Shown in pieces: positions 32,155 to 40,975 of a DNA stretch of 64,000 nucleotides. How positions within the stretch are numbered: the stretch's first letter is position 1; each line of letters starts with the position of its first letter. The notes beneath the pieces were generated by a model. It had not been told where the DNA came from. It was given only the letters and a program-made list of their open reading frames with translations, and made no database searches. The DNA lies in contig JAKLJX010000015.1 in the NCBI GenBank assembly GCA_023150945.1, forward strand, positions 124,001 to 188,000. The letters run 5' to 3'. Source of the DNA: a bacterium. GTDB taxonomy: Bacteria > Zhuqueibacterota > Zhuqueibacteria > Zhuqueibacterales > Zhuqueibacteraceae. The position numbers were made by a program, and so were the translations under genes.

Positions 32155-32502
32155 ATGGCATTGATCATCACTGCCGAATGCATCAACTGCGGCGCCTGCG
32201 AGCCGGAATGTCCGAACAATGCGATTTATGCGGGTGGCACGCCCTGGTCGTTTGCCGAGGGCACGGCGGTCACCGGGCAAATCGAATACAAAGGCGGGAT
32301 GGTGGAGGCCACGCGCAAATTCGATCCGTTGTCGGATGATCTCTATTTCATCGTGCCGGAAAAATGCACCGAATGCGAGGGTTTTCACGACGATCCGCAA
32401 TGCGCCTCGGTGTGCCCGGTGGATTGCTGCGTCAAAGATCCGGATCATGAAGAGTCGCAAGAGGTGTTGCTCGACCGCAAGCTGAAATTGCATCTCAACT
32501 GA
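32155..32502 (+). CDS. 2x[4Fe-4S] ferredoxin
   Basis: A 115-residue ferredoxin of the Allochromatium/YfhL type. Cluster ligands are [15 protein letters not shown] near the N-terminus and [18 protein letters not shown] further on, with the longer loop typical of this type and a C-terminal extension. The ATG follows AAAGGAGAAG. It ends the HybA/HybB-like operon, so it is the probable soluble electron donor or acceptor of that membrane pair. Confidence 0.92.
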   Translation: MALIITAECINCGACEPECPNNAIYAGGTPWSFAEGTAVTGQIEYKGGMVEATRKFDPLSDDLYFIVPEKCTECEGFHDDPQCASVCPVDCCVKDPDHEESQEVLLDRKLKLHLN

Positions 32503-32712
32503 TTTTGATCTGTTCCAGGTCGCCCGCACCGCCCGCCGCCGGTTGCGGACAGCCATTCATGCGGTGATGCGCGGCCTCCCCGGCGGCGCGGCTTGCGCCG
32601 CTGGCCCGCGGCAGCCTCTGCGACAGCGTGAGAGAATCTGCCCCGGCAGCCGGCTGCGGTAAGCAGGCCTGGGGAGGCGCGGCATTGCCGAGCGAACCCC
32701 AGCGAGGTGTCT

Positions 32713-33084
32713 ATGGCCGAGCTTCTGCAAGAATACGCGGACGCCATCCGCAGCCGGGTGTGCAGTGTGTGCCTGGATGCGGTGATGCAGCGTGACCTTT
32801 TTGTGCGCTGTGGGCTGCCCGCCGGCCGCCGCTGCCCGGTGGATCTCTATCTGCCCCGCGTGATCGAGGTGGTCGAATCCGTCGATAGCTGGCTGTTGGA
32901 AGATTACGTTCACGCTTTGCGCGAGCGCGTGTGTGCTGTTTGCGCCAACGCCGAGGGCGGAACCTGTGTGCTGCGGCTGCAAGCCGATTGCGCCCTGGAT
33001 CGCTACTTCATGCTGGTGATCGAGGCGATCGACGAAGTCAAATCCCGCCGGCAGGCGCAAAACGAAACTGCCGGCATTCCTTGA
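32713..33084 (+). CDS. Cys-rich protein with internal duplication, unknown function
   Basis: A 123-residue cytosolic protein built from two related halves of about 50-55 residues. Each half begins with a helix ending in RVC-x2-C (SRVCSVC and ERVCAVC), continues with one or two further Cys (RRCPVD and GTCVLRLQADCALDRY) and ends in a similar helix (RVIEVVESVDS and LVIEAIDEVKS). This fits two small metal- or Fe-S-binding modules. GAGG precedes the ATG. It lies 12 bp before the heme histidine kinase and is probably co-expressed with it. I do not recognise a named family. Confidence 0.75.
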   Translation: MAELLQEYADAIRSRVCSVCLDAVMQRDLFVRCGLPAGRRCPVDLYLPRVIEVVESVDSWLLEDYVHALRERVCAVCANAEGGTCVLRLQADCALDRYFMLVIEAIDEVKSRRQAQNETAGIP

Positions 33085-33096
33085 TGGAAAACCGTC

Positions 33097-34662
33097 ATGA
33101 TTACACGCGTCAGCAACAAACTGATCCTGGCGGTGGCTGGTGTGGCCATCGCCATCATCGGCATTTTTGCGTTTCTGCTGCTGCAGGCGCATCAGCGCCA
33201 GCTCATTGCCGAGCTCGAGCGCAGCGCGCACCAGCTCAGCGAAACAGTGAAAAGCAGCACGCGCTACGACATGCTGTTGAACCAGCGCGAATCCGTGCAT
33301 CGCATCATCAACACCATCGGGCAGCAGGAGGGTATCGAGAAGGTCCGCATCTTCAACAAGGAAGGCGTGATCATCTATTCGACTGATTCCCTGGACGCCG
33401 GCCGGATGGTCGACAAGAAAACCGAGGCCTGCTACGGCTGCCATGTCGCGGATCAGCCGCTCGAACGCCTGCCGATTTCCGAGCGCACGCGGGTGTTCTC
33501 CTCCGCCGACAAGGGCGGGACGCTGGGCATCATCAATCCGATTTACAACGAGCCGAGCTGCTGGCAGGCGGACTGTCATGCGCACAGCGAGCAGCAGAAA
33601 GTGCTGGGCGTGCTCGACATCACCATGTCGCTGGCCGAAGTCGAAGCCGGCCTGCAGGCCAGCAAAATGCGCCTGCTGCTTTTTGCCGTCGTCGCGATTG
33701 CCTCGGTGAGCTTAATCATCTATCTACTGGTGAATCGCATCGTGCTCAAGCCGGTCAGCCAAATTGTGGCCGCCACCAAACATGTGGCTGCGGGTGACCT
33801 GAATTACATAATTGCGTTCGACAAGCCGGATGAAATCGGCACGCTCGCCAAATCCTTCAATGACATGACGCGCCGGCTGGCGGAGACCCAGCGCCAGCTT
33901 TATCAATCCGACAAGCTGGCATCGGTGGGCCGCCTGGCGGCGGGCGTCGCGCATGAAATCAACAACCCGCTTACCGGCGTGCTGACGTACAGCAGCTATT
34001 TGCTCAAGCGCGCCGATGCCCATCCCGAAATGAAGGAAGATCTCGAGGTAATCGTGCGGGAGACTATGCGCTGCCGTGAGATCGTCAAGGGGCTGCTGGA
34101 CTTTGCGCGCCAGTCCCGCCCGGAGAAGCGCCAGAGTGACATCAATGAAGTGGTGAAACGGTCGGTGCGGATTCTGCAAAACCAGTTCACGCGCCATCAC
34201 GTCAAGGTCGAACAGAATCTCGACGCCAGCCTGCCGTTGGTGTCGATGGATGTGGATCAAATCCAGCAGGTGCTGGTGAACCTGCTGCTCAATGCCAACG
34301 ATGCCATGGCGGAAAAAGGCGGCACGCTCACCGTCGCCACGGCCCGCGCCGCCTTTGACGGCCGGCCGGAAGCGCCGGCGCAACATGAGTACGTGCAAAT
34401 TCAGGTGAGCGACACCGGTTGTGGCATTGCGCCGGAACATCTGCAGAAAATCTTCGAGCCGTTTTTCTCCACCAAAGGGCAGAAGGGCAACGGCCTGGGG
34501 CTGGCCATCGTGTGGGGCATTGTGGAAAAACACAACGGCCAGATCGCGGTGGAGAGTGAAATCGGCAAAGGAACGTCGTTCAAAATTCTCTTGCCGTTGC
34601 ATGACAAAGCGAGTGTAAAACCCGAGCATCACATGGCGCCGCAGGCAGCGCGCGTGGCGTAA
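33097..34662 (+). CDS. heme c-containing sensor histidine kinase
   Basis: A 521-residue membrane kinase. TM1 is near residues 9-30 and TM2 near 191-212, with a periplasmic sensor of about 160 residues between them. This sensor contains a c-heme motif CYGCH (112-116) and a second CWQADCH (155-161, C-x4-CH type), so one or two covalently bound hemes are expected. HAMP follows, then HisKA with GVAHEINNP (His286) and HATPase with N, G1 and G2 boxes (NLLLNANDAM, DTGCGI, GNGLGLAIVWGI). The domain should sense redox state, oxygen or NO outside the cytoplasm. The REC-GcvH protein downstream is the likely partner. Confidence 0.92.
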   Translation: MITRVSNKLILAVAGVAIAIIGIFAFLLLQAHQRQLIAELERSAHQLSETVKSSTRYDMLLNQRESVHRIINTIGQQEGIEKVRIFNKEGVIIYSTDSLDAGRMVDKKTEACYGCHVADQPLERLPISERTRVFSSADKGGTLGIINPIYNEPSCWQADCHAHSEQQKVLGVLDITMSLAEVEAGLQASKMRLLLFAVVAIASVSLIIYLLVNRIVLKPVSQIVAATKHVAAGDLNYIIAFDKPDEIGTLAKSFNDMTRRLAETQRQLYQSDKLASVGRLAAGVAHEINNPLTGVLTYSSYLLKRADAHPEMKEDLEVIVRETMRCREIVKGLLDFARQSRPEKRQSDINEVVKRSVRILQNQFTRHHVKVEQNLDASLPLVSMDVDQIQQVLVNLLLNANDAMAEKGGTLTVATARAAFDGRPEAPAQHEYVQIQVSDTGCGIAPEHLQKIFEPFFSTKGQKGNGLGLAIVWGIVEKHNGQIAVESEIGKGTSFKILLPLHDKASVKPEHHMAPQAARVA

Positions 34663-34708
34663 ATTGAATCAAATGCGCCCGGCCGGCAGCGCGAGAAAGG
34701 AGGCATAA

Positions 34709-35860
34709 ATGGTTGCCATTTTGGTCGTGTCGATGATCCTTGCGTTCATCGTCATTGACGTCGCTGTTCGCGTGATTACCCGTCGCATGCAGGAGGCGAA
34801 AGCCCGCAAAGAGCGGCTCGCCGCCTTGGATATCGGCCTCAATCTCGACTTTACGCATGAGGCCAAGTCCCTCCGGCGCGTGGATGTCCCCCACCCGTTG
34901 GCCCGCATTCTGGCGGTGGATGATGAAGCGGTGGTGCTGGACAGCTTCCGCAAGATTCTGGTGGTGGCCGGCTACGCCGTCGATACGGTGGAGAGCGGGC
35001 GCGAGGCGCTCGGCCTGGTGCAGAAGAACAAATACGACTTCGTCTTCACCGATTTGAAGATGCCGGAGATGGACGGCCTGGACGTGGTGAAAGGCGTGAA
35101 GCACTTCAGCCCGGAAACCGACGTGGTGATGATCACCGGCTATGCCACCATCGAATCCGCGGTGGATGCCATGAAGTTCGGCGCCATGGACTATGTGCAG
35201 AAGCCGTTCACCGAAGATGAGCTGGTCGAGTTCACCAAGAAATGCCTGATTCGCCGGCAGGATCGCCTGGAAAAGCAAATCAAGCCGGTGGTGCGGGTGG
35301 TGACCACCGAGCGGCCGCACGAGCACGAGTTTCTGCTGCCTGGCGGCGTGTTCATCTCCGAAGGCCATGTGTGGGCCAATGTCACCATGCCCGGCCTGGT
35401 GCGCGTGGGCATGGACGACTTTGCGCGCAAAATGATCGGCCGCATCGATGCCCTCGAGTTTCCCGCCAAAGGCCAGCAGGTCAAGAAGGGCGAGCCGCTG
35501 TTTTACATCCATCAGGGCGAGCGCAAGGCGGCGTTCAAAGCGCCGATTTCCGGCAAGGTGCATTTGCTCAACAATGAGCTGGCGCAAAACCTGACTTGGC
35601 TCGAGAAGCAACCCTATGAAAAAGGCTGGATCTGCTCGATCAAGCCCGACCAGCTTTCCGTTGAAATCGAGCAATTGCGCATCGGCGACAAGGCCGCGGC
35701 CTGGTATCAACAGGAAATCAAACGGGTGCGCGAGCTGCTCACGCCCGCCGGCGGTAACGGCCATCCCCTCGAGGTGCCGGAAATGGCACGGCTGGTCGAA
35801 GGCCAGCTCGAAGAAACCGATGACAGCACCTGGAAAAAGTTCGCGGAGTCGTTTCTGTAG
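34709..35860 (+). CDS. membrane-anchored receiver domain fused to GcvH-like domain
   Basis: A 383-residue protein. The N-terminal hydrophobic helix (about 2-23) anchors it. A receiver domain (about 66-185) has DDE, the phosphoacceptor in FVFTDLKMPE and the Lys in QKPF. A domain like glycine cleavage protein H follows (about 200-330; HVWANVTMPGLVRVGMDDFA, then APISGKVHLLNNEL). The lipoyl Lys, eight residues before the Pro of AP[IV]SG in GcvH, appears replaced by Glu, although Lys occurs nearby. So the domain may not carry lipoate and may act as a binding module. It is encoded 46 bp after the heme kinase. The role is unknown. Confidence 0.87.
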   Translation: MVAILVVSMILAFIVIDVAVRVITRRMQEAKARKERLAALDIGLNLDFTHEAKSLRRVDVPHPLARILAVDDEAVVLDSFRKILVVAGYAVDTVESGREALGLVQKNKYDFVFTDLKMPEMDGLDVVKGVKHFSPETDVVMITGYATIESAVDAMKFGAMDYVQKPFTEDELVEFTKKCLIRRQDRLEKQIKPVVRVVTTERPHEHEFLLPGGVFISEGHVWANVTMPGLVRVGMDDFARKMIGRIDALEFPAKGQQVKKGEPLFYIHQGERKAAFKAPISGKVHLLNNELAQNLTWLEKQPYEKGWICSIKPDQLSVEIEQLRIGDKAAAWYQQEIKRVRELLTPAGGNGHPLEVPEMARLVEGQLEETDDSTWKKFAESFL

Positions 35861-35919
35861 GGAGCCCGCGCCGGGGCGCAGGGTGAGAACGCAACGAATG
35901 CCGGGAGGAATGAAATCAC

Positions 35920-36390
35920 ATGACCGACGCACATCTGACGGTCGCACATTTTCTGCAGAGCCAGGCTGAGGCCATCCTAACGGAATCCCGGGAGGCCATT
36001 GGCCGCGCGCATCTGGCCAACTACGAAAGAATCGGCCACGAACAGACTTGGCAGCGCTTGCAGTCGCTGTTTGATCTCGTGCGGCAGTGCATTCATGACC
36101 GGAATCTCACGCCCATGCGGTCGCAGGCCAGGATGATTGCCGGCGAACGCTTTGCGGCGGGTTTTGATCTGGGCGAAGTGCAAACCGCGTTCAACGTGCT
36201 GGAAGAGGCGATCTGGACGCGCCTGATCAAGGAGATGCCGCCGGCGCAGCTCGCCGAAGCGCTGGCTCTGGTGAGCACAGTGTTGGGCGCCGGCAAAGAT
36301 ATGCTTGCGCGCACCTACGTGAACCTGGCCAGCCGGGCGCATCTGCCGTCACTCAACGTGCCGGAGTTGTTTGCCGGCACGGAAGGATGA
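35920..36390 (+). CDS. RsbRD N-terminal-domain-like protein
   Basis: A 156-residue all-helical cytosolic protein. The pattern W-x-RL-x-SLFDLV followed by GFDLGEVQTAFNVLEEAIW resembles the RsbRD/RsbU N-terminal domain found in stressosome proteins and some histidine kinases. It stands alone here, without STAS or kinase domains. Its stop overlaps the ATGA region of the cupin gene. It is likely part of the heme-kinase signalling cluster. Family assignment is by eye and moderate. Confidence 0.65.
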   Translation: MTDAHLTVAHFLQSQAEAILTESREAIGRAHLANYERIGHEQTWQRLQSLFDLVRQCIHDRNLTPMRSQARMIAGERFAAGFDLGEVQTAFNVLEEAIWTRLIKEMPPAQLAEALALVSTVLGAGKDMLARTYVNLASRAHLPSLNVPELFAGTEG

Positions 36391-36398
36391 GAAGAAAA

Positions 36399-36725
36399 AT
36401 GGAACAGCCGGTCGCGCAAGCCGCGCGCTTGACCGAGCTGGTGGGTTACCAGCCGGGCGCGGTGGTCAGTCGCACGATCATGTCCGGCAAGGCCGGCACC
36501 GTGACTTTGTTCGCGTTTGAGGAGGGCCAGGGCCTGAGCGAACACACCGCGCCCTATGACGCGTTGGTTCAGGTTTTGGAAGGCGAAGCGGAGGTCACGA
36601 TCAGCGGTGCGACCCTGCGCCTGCACGCCGGTGAGGTGGTCATTATGCCGGCGCGCCAGCCGCACGCGCTGCAAGCTGCCACGCGCTTTAAAATGATGCT
36701 GACGATGATTCGTGATCTCGTCTGA
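36399..36725 (+). CDS. small cupin-domain protein
   Basis: A 108-residue single cupin: the first motif is GQGLSEHTAPYDALVQVLEGEAE and the second PARQPHALQA, with His residues for a metal site (one His in the first motif, one in the second). AAGGATGAG precedes ATG 36399; an ATG at 36387 that overlaps the previous stop is also possible. Homologues of this kind are often listed as cupins near ferredoxin or stress genes; the ligand is unknown. Confidence 0.85.
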   Translation: MEQPVAQAARLTELVGYQPGAVVSRTIMSGKAGTVTLFAFEEGQGLSEHTAPYDALVQVLEGEAEVTISGATLRLHAGEVVIMPARQPHALQAATRFKMMLTMIRDLV

Positions 36726-36847
36726 GCCGCTGGCTGCTGCCTGGTTTGCGTGCTGCGGTTTTGCCTCACCGGCAGCGGTGCCTTGGCATTTCCGGCCGGA
36801 GCGAGGTCATGCAGTGTATTGCGAAAAGGACGACTGCGAGCGGAATC

Positions 36848-39280
36848 ATGCAAAAATTATCGCCCCGACAATTGCGCCGTACGTTTGAGCCAAGTGCACT
36901 GGGCGTGGAGACCACCGTCGCGCTCAAGACGCTGGAGAGCATTATCGGCCAGCAGCGGGCGGTTTCGGCGCTGCAGTTCGGGCTGGAGATCCATGAGAGC
37001 GGCTTCAACATCTATGTCGCCGGACCGCCGGGCATGGGCAAAATGACGGCGGTGCAATCCTTCTTGATGGAGCTGGCACGCCGCAAGGACACACCCGCGG
37101 ATTGGTGTTATCTCAACAACTTCGAAGATTCCCACCAGCCCAAGAGCTGCCGGCTGCCGGCAGGCCGGGGCCACGAATTGCAGCAGGATTTGAAGTCGCT
37201 CGTCGAACACCTGCGCCGCGAGATTCCCCGGGCCTTCGAAAGCGAAGAATACAGCAACCGCCGTGACGAGATTGTCAAATCGCTGGAACAGCGGCGGGCG
37301 CAGGCCATGGAGAAACTCAATCAGGAGGCTGGGCAGGCCGGCTTCATGTTGCAGGCCACGCCCTTTGGCATTGCCACCATCCCCACCCAAGAAGGCCAGC
37401 CGCTCAGCGATGCCGATTTTCAGGCGCTGCCGGCGCCGAAGCGCGAGGAGTTTCAGCAACGTCACGAGGTATTGAAAGAAGAGCTGAAGGCCACCATGAA
37501 GCGTCTGCGCGATCTCGAACGCGCGGTGCAGGAGCGGCTGCAGACGCTCGACCGGCAGGTGGCGCTGTACGTCATCGGCGGGATGATGGAAGAGTTGCAC
37601 GAAAAATACCGCGACCTGCCCGCCGTGCTCGAGCATTTCCAGGCCATGCAGAAAGACATGCTCGACAATCTCGAGACCTTCAAAACCGGCGTGGCGCCCA
37701 ACCCGGGCACCGATCCCGCCGCGGCCAGTTCGCCCTGGTTGCGCGAGTTGCCTTTCCGCAAGTATCAAGTCAACGTGCTGGTGGACAATCGCGAGCAAAA
37801 AGGCGCGCCGGTGGTGCTCGAGCTCAACCCGAGCTACAACAACCTGTTTGGCCGCGTCGAAAAAGAAGTGCAGTACGGCGCGCTCTACACCGATTTCACC
37901 ATGATCAGGCCCGGCTCGTTTCACCGCGCCAACGGCGGTTATCTGGTGATGCCGGTCGAGGATTTGTTGCAGAATCTGCTGAGCTGGGACGGCACCAAGC
38001 GGACGTTGCGCAGCGGTGAGATCGAAATCGAGGAAATCAGCGAGCGCCTGGGGTATGTCGCCACCAAAAGTCTGCGGCCGCAACCGATTCCCATCAACAT
38101 CAAAGTCGTGCTGGTGGGCCGGCCGCTGCTTTACTATCTGCTGCACGCCCACGATGAGGAGTTTCCCGAGCTGTTCAAAGTGAAGGCGGATTTTGACACG
38201 CGCATGGCCAACAATGCGGAGAACATCCGCGACTTTCTGGCGTTTCTGCCGACGTTCTGCAACAAGGAAAAGCTCAAACATCTCGATGCCACGGCGGTGG
38301 CGAAGCTGCTGGAGCACAGCGCCCGTTTGGCCGAAGATCAGGAAAAGCTTTCGACGCATTTCGGTGCGCTGGCGGACATCATTCGTGAAGCCAACTTCTG
38401 GGCGCTGCAGGCGGGCGCGGCGCAGATCAGCGCGGCCCACGTGCAGCAGGCACTGGAGGCCAAAATCTTTCGCTCCAACCTGGTGGAGGAACGCCTGCAG
38501 GAAATGATCAACGCCGGCACGTTGCTCATTGCTACCGAGGGTGAGCGCGCCGGGCAGGTGAATGGGCTCTCGGTGCTCAGTGTCGGCGACTATCAGTTTG
38601 GCCGGCCCAGCCGCATCACCGCCAGTGTGGGGCCGGGCCGCGACGGCCTCATCGATATCGAGCGTGAAGTCAATCTGGGCGGCCCGCTGCACAGCAAAGG
38701 CGTGTTGATTCTGAGCGGTTATCTCACCCACCAGTTCGCGCAAAACGCGCCGCTCACGCTCACCGCCCGGCTGGTGTTCGAGCAAAGCTACGAAGGTGTG
38801 GAGGGCGACAGCGCCTCCTCGACCGAGCTTTATGCTCTGCTCTCCGCGCTCTCCGAAATCCCCATCAAGCAGGGGATCGCGGTCACCGGCTCGGTGAACC
38901 AATACGGCGAAGTGCAGGCGATCGGCGGGGTCAATCAGAAAATCGAAGGATTCTTTGAAGTGTGCCAGGCCAACGGTCTGACCGGCAAGCAGGGCGTGAT
39001 CATTCCGCAGAGCAATGTGCGCCATCTGATGTTGCGCGAGGAAGTGGTGCAGGCGGTGGCCGCGAAGAAGTTCTCGATCTGGTCGGTGGCCACCGTGGCG
39101 GAAGGCATCGAAATTCTCACCGGTGTGCCGGCCGGCGTGCGCGGGCGGAATGGCAAATTTCCCCAGGGTACCGTCAACCACCAGGTGGAAAAACGCTTGC
39201 AGGAATTTGCCGAGCGGTTGCGCGAGCTGGGCAAGGAGAAGAAGGGCCGCCAGAAGACTGGCGGGCGCAAAGCGCGCTGA
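36848..39280 (+). CDS. ATP-dependent Lon-like protease (LonB-type AAA protease)
   Basis: An 810-residue protease of the family with a split AAA+ module. Walker A (AGPPGMGK, 59-66 region) is followed by a long helical insertion of about 200 residues, then the rest of the AAA+ domain, and the Lon protease domain with the catalytic Ser in EGDSASSTELYALLSAL and Lys in GGVNQKIEGFFE. The charged tail is Lys/Arg-rich. There is no N-terminal Lon domain and no membrane segment. ATG 36848 gives the typical N-terminus (KLSPRQLRRTFEP); an upstream ATG at 36809 is possible. It degrades misfolded or specific proteins in the cytosol. Confidence 0.92.
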   Translation: MQKLSPRQLRRTFEPSALGVETTVALKTLESIIGQQRAVSALQFGLEIHESGFNIYVAGPPGMGKMTAVQSFLMELARRKDTPADWCYLNNFEDSHQPKSCRLPAGRGHELQQDLKSLVEHLRREIPRAFESEEYSNRRDEIVKSLEQRRAQAMEKLNQEAGQAGFMLQATPFGIATIPTQEGQPLSDADFQALPAPKREEFQQRHEVLKEELKATMKRLRDLERAVQERLQTLDRQVALYVIGGMMEELHEKYRDLPAVLEHFQAMQKDMLDNLETFKTGVAPNPGTDPAAASSPWLRELPFRKYQVNVLVDNREQKGAPVVLELNPSYNNLFGRVEKEVQYGALYTDFTMIRPGSFHRANGGYLVMPVEDLLQNLLSWDGTKRTLRSGEIEIEEISERLGYVATKSLRPQPIPINIKVVLVGRPLLYYLLHAHDEEFPELFKVKADFDTRMANNAENIRDFLAFLPTFCNKEKLKHLDATAVAKLLEHSARLAEDQEKLSTHFGALADIIREANFWALQAGAAQISAAHVQQALEAKIFRSNLVEERLQEMINAGTLLIATEGERAGQVNGLSVLSVGDYQFGRPSRITASVGPGRDGLIDIEREVNLGGPLHSKGVLILSGYLTHQFAQNAPLTLTARLVFEQSYEGVEGDSASSTELYALLSALSEIPIKQGIAVTGSVNQYGEVQAIGGVNQKIEGFFEVCQANGLTGKQGVIIPQSNVRHLMLREEVVQAVAAKKFSIWSVATVAEGIEILTGVPAGVRGRNGKFPQGTVNHQVEKRLQEFAERLRELGKEKKGRQKTGGRKAR

Positions 39281-39302
39281 CTTGAATGAGGGAGGTGGAG
39301 AA

Positions 39303-39755
39303 ATGACGAGTAAGGCGGCAGTTGAAGATTTTATGGCGCAGCGGTCGCTGGCGATTGTCGGCGTGTCACGCAGCGGCAGGAAATTCGGCAACATGGCGCT
39401 GAAAACGCTGCGCGAGAAAGGCTATCAAGTCTGGCCCATTCATCGGCACGCGGAGACCCTCGAAGGCGAACGTTGTTTCCCTGATTTGAAATCGTTGCCG
39501 CAACCGGTGCAGGGCGTGGTGATTTCCGTGCCGCCCGCTGAAACCGAGCAGGTGGTGCGGGAAGCGGCGGCCGCCGGCATTCGCCGCGTGTGGATGCAAC
39601 AGGGCGCGGAATCGGAAGCAGCGCTTCGCTTCTGCCAGGAAAACGGCCTGAGCGCCGTGCACGGCGAATGTATTTTGATGTTTGCCCAGCCGGTGCACTC
39701 GGTGCATCGTTTTCATCACTGGCTGTGGCGGGTGTTGGGCAAATTGCCGCAATGA
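39303..39755 (+). CDS. CoA-binding domain protein (YccU-like)
   Basis: A 150-residue Rossmann-type CoA-binding protein: SLAIVGVSRSGRKFGNMALKTL is the nucleotide loop, VVISVPP and RVWMQQGAES follow, as in the YccU family. GAGGGAGGTGGAG before the ATG is a strong ribosome site. It follows the Lon-like gene after 22 bp, probably as one transcript. Its cellular role is not established. Confidence 0.88.
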   Translation: MTSKAAVEDFMAQRSLAIVGVSRSGRKFGNMALKTLREKGYQVWPIHRHAETLEGERCFPDLKSLPQPVQGVVISVPPAETEQVVREAAAAGIRRVWMQQGAESEAALRFCQENGLSAVHGECILMFAQPVHSVHRFHHWLWRVLGKLPQ

Positions 39756-39917
39756 TGGAAGTTTGGTCAAAGGCGCCTCGTGCCCCCAATCCAACAGGTA
39801 CGTTGCGTGCCGCGGACTTCAAATTTCGACTGGTCTGAAAGCTGGCGTAGTGCTTTTCGTTTCGTCTGGATTGGGATTTGAGAAGGCAGGCGCGCAAGCG
39901 CGCAGATGCTCCAAATT

Positions 39918-39959
39918 GAAATCCCACGATAGAAGCCAAAACTTCTGTCGTGGGATTTC
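39918..39959. terminator. bidirectional hairpin terminator between converging genes
   Basis: An 18-base arm, GAAATCCCACGA plus TAGAAG (39918-39935), pairs with CTTCTG plus TCGTGGGATTTC (39942-39959) around a 6-base loop with one mismatch. It is flanked by A/T-rich ends. It lies between the rightward CoA-binding gene and the leftward receiver gene, so it can stop both transcripts. The rest of the 307-bp gap holds nothing else visible. Confidence 0.85.
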
Positions 39960-40062
39960 GTCTTTCAGCCGGGAACGCTATGCCGCCCTCCGGCGCGCCA
40001 AGCCAACTGCTGCGAGCGCGTGCAGCGGCATGACCGCGGGCGGCCTGCAGCCCTGCCGGGCG

Positions 40063-40434
40063 CTATTCGGCCGGAAGCGTCGCGGGCTGCAGCAGATCAG
40101 CAATCGCTTCTTTGAGTTGCGAGAGGTCCGCTGAAGTCGGCACGAAGCGATCAGCCAGCCAGAAGTTGAAATCGTGTGAGATGCTGGCATTTGCCGTGTT
40201 GAGCACGAGTTTGAGGTCCCGCTGGTGGGCAAGCAATCGTTGCATGCATTCCACGCTGTCGCCGTCAGCGAGAACCGTATCCAACACGGCGAGATCAACG
40301 AGATGGCGGCCGGCGAGACGCAGGGCTTGGCGCATGCCATTGGCCGCCAGAACTTCGTAGCCTGCCTTGCGCAGCTCGCCCTGATACCTGCCGCGTCGTT
40401 CCTTTTCCCCTTCAATGATGAGAATCGTGGCCAT
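40063..40434 (-). CDS. single-domain response-regulator-like receiver protein
   Basis: A 123-residue protein with a receiver-like fold (MATILIIEGEKE, then LAVLDTVLADG with the candidate phosphoacceptor Asp). The acidic pair after the first strand is Glu-Gly-Glu rather than Asp-Asp, and the conserved Lys near the end is not evident, so phosphorylation may be altered. The ribosome site AGAGGAG precedes the ATG. It lies 55 bp behind rnk in the same direction. Confidence 0.75.
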   Translation of the reverse strand: MATILIIEGEKERRGRYQGELRKAGYEVLAANGMRQALRLAGRHLVDLAVLDTVLADGDSVECMQRLLAHQRDLKLVLNTANASISHDFNFWLADRFVPTSADLSQLKEAIADLLQPATLPAE

Positions 40435-40489
40435 GGTATGACTCCTCTGGCGTACTCGCCGGACGCCCCACCCACTGCTGTCGGTCCGG

Positions 40490-40900
40490 CTACAGATGAT
40501 AATCTCCCGCAGCCTCCGGCTGATAGAGAATGGCAACGACTTTGAACCGGCGCACGCCGGCCGGCACCTGCCAGGCGATCTCATCTCCCGCTTTGAAGCC
40601 CAACATGGCGGTACCGATGGGTGCGAGCACGGAAATGCGGCCCGCCTCCGGATCGGCATCTTCGGGAAAGACCAGGGTGTAGATCATCTCTTCACCCGTT
40701 TGCAGATCGAGCAGCCGCACGCGTGAGTTCATCGTGATGACGTCCCGGGGTATTTCCCGCGAGTTGACGACAACGGCGCGATTCAACTCGCCCGCCAGTT
40801 TTTTCAAATCCGCGCTGCCGTAGTACTGTGATCGCTTGGCGGCTTCGAGCAGTTCCCGCAGTCGTTTCGCATCGAAATCCGTGATGTGAATGGCTTGCAT
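40490..40900 (-). CDS. rnk: Rnk/GreA-family regulator of nucleoside diphosphate kinase type
   Basis: A 136-residue protein with a short N-terminal coiled-coil part and a GreA/GreB-type C-terminal domain (VITMNSRVRLLDLQTGEEMIYTLVFPEDADP, then VLAPIGTAMLGFKAGDEIAW). This combination is Rnk-like: it binds RNA polymerase near the secondary channel in known members but lacks the long GreA coiled coil. The start codon lies at 40900 on the minus strand. The 119-bp repeat array lies 75 bp upstream. Confidence 0.87.
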   Translation of the reverse strand: MQAIHITDFDAKRLRELLEAAKRSQYYGSADLKKLAGELNRAVVVNSREIPRDVITMNSRVRLLDLQTGEEMIYTLVFPEDADPEAGRISVLAPIGTAMLGFKAGDEIAWQVPAGVRRFKVVAILYQPEAAGDYHL

Positions 40901-40975
40901 TGCTCCTGGCTCCCGGGGCTGATGATGAGATGGGTAAAATGAGTGATCGTCCGCAACCGCCGGCTTTCGATGAGA

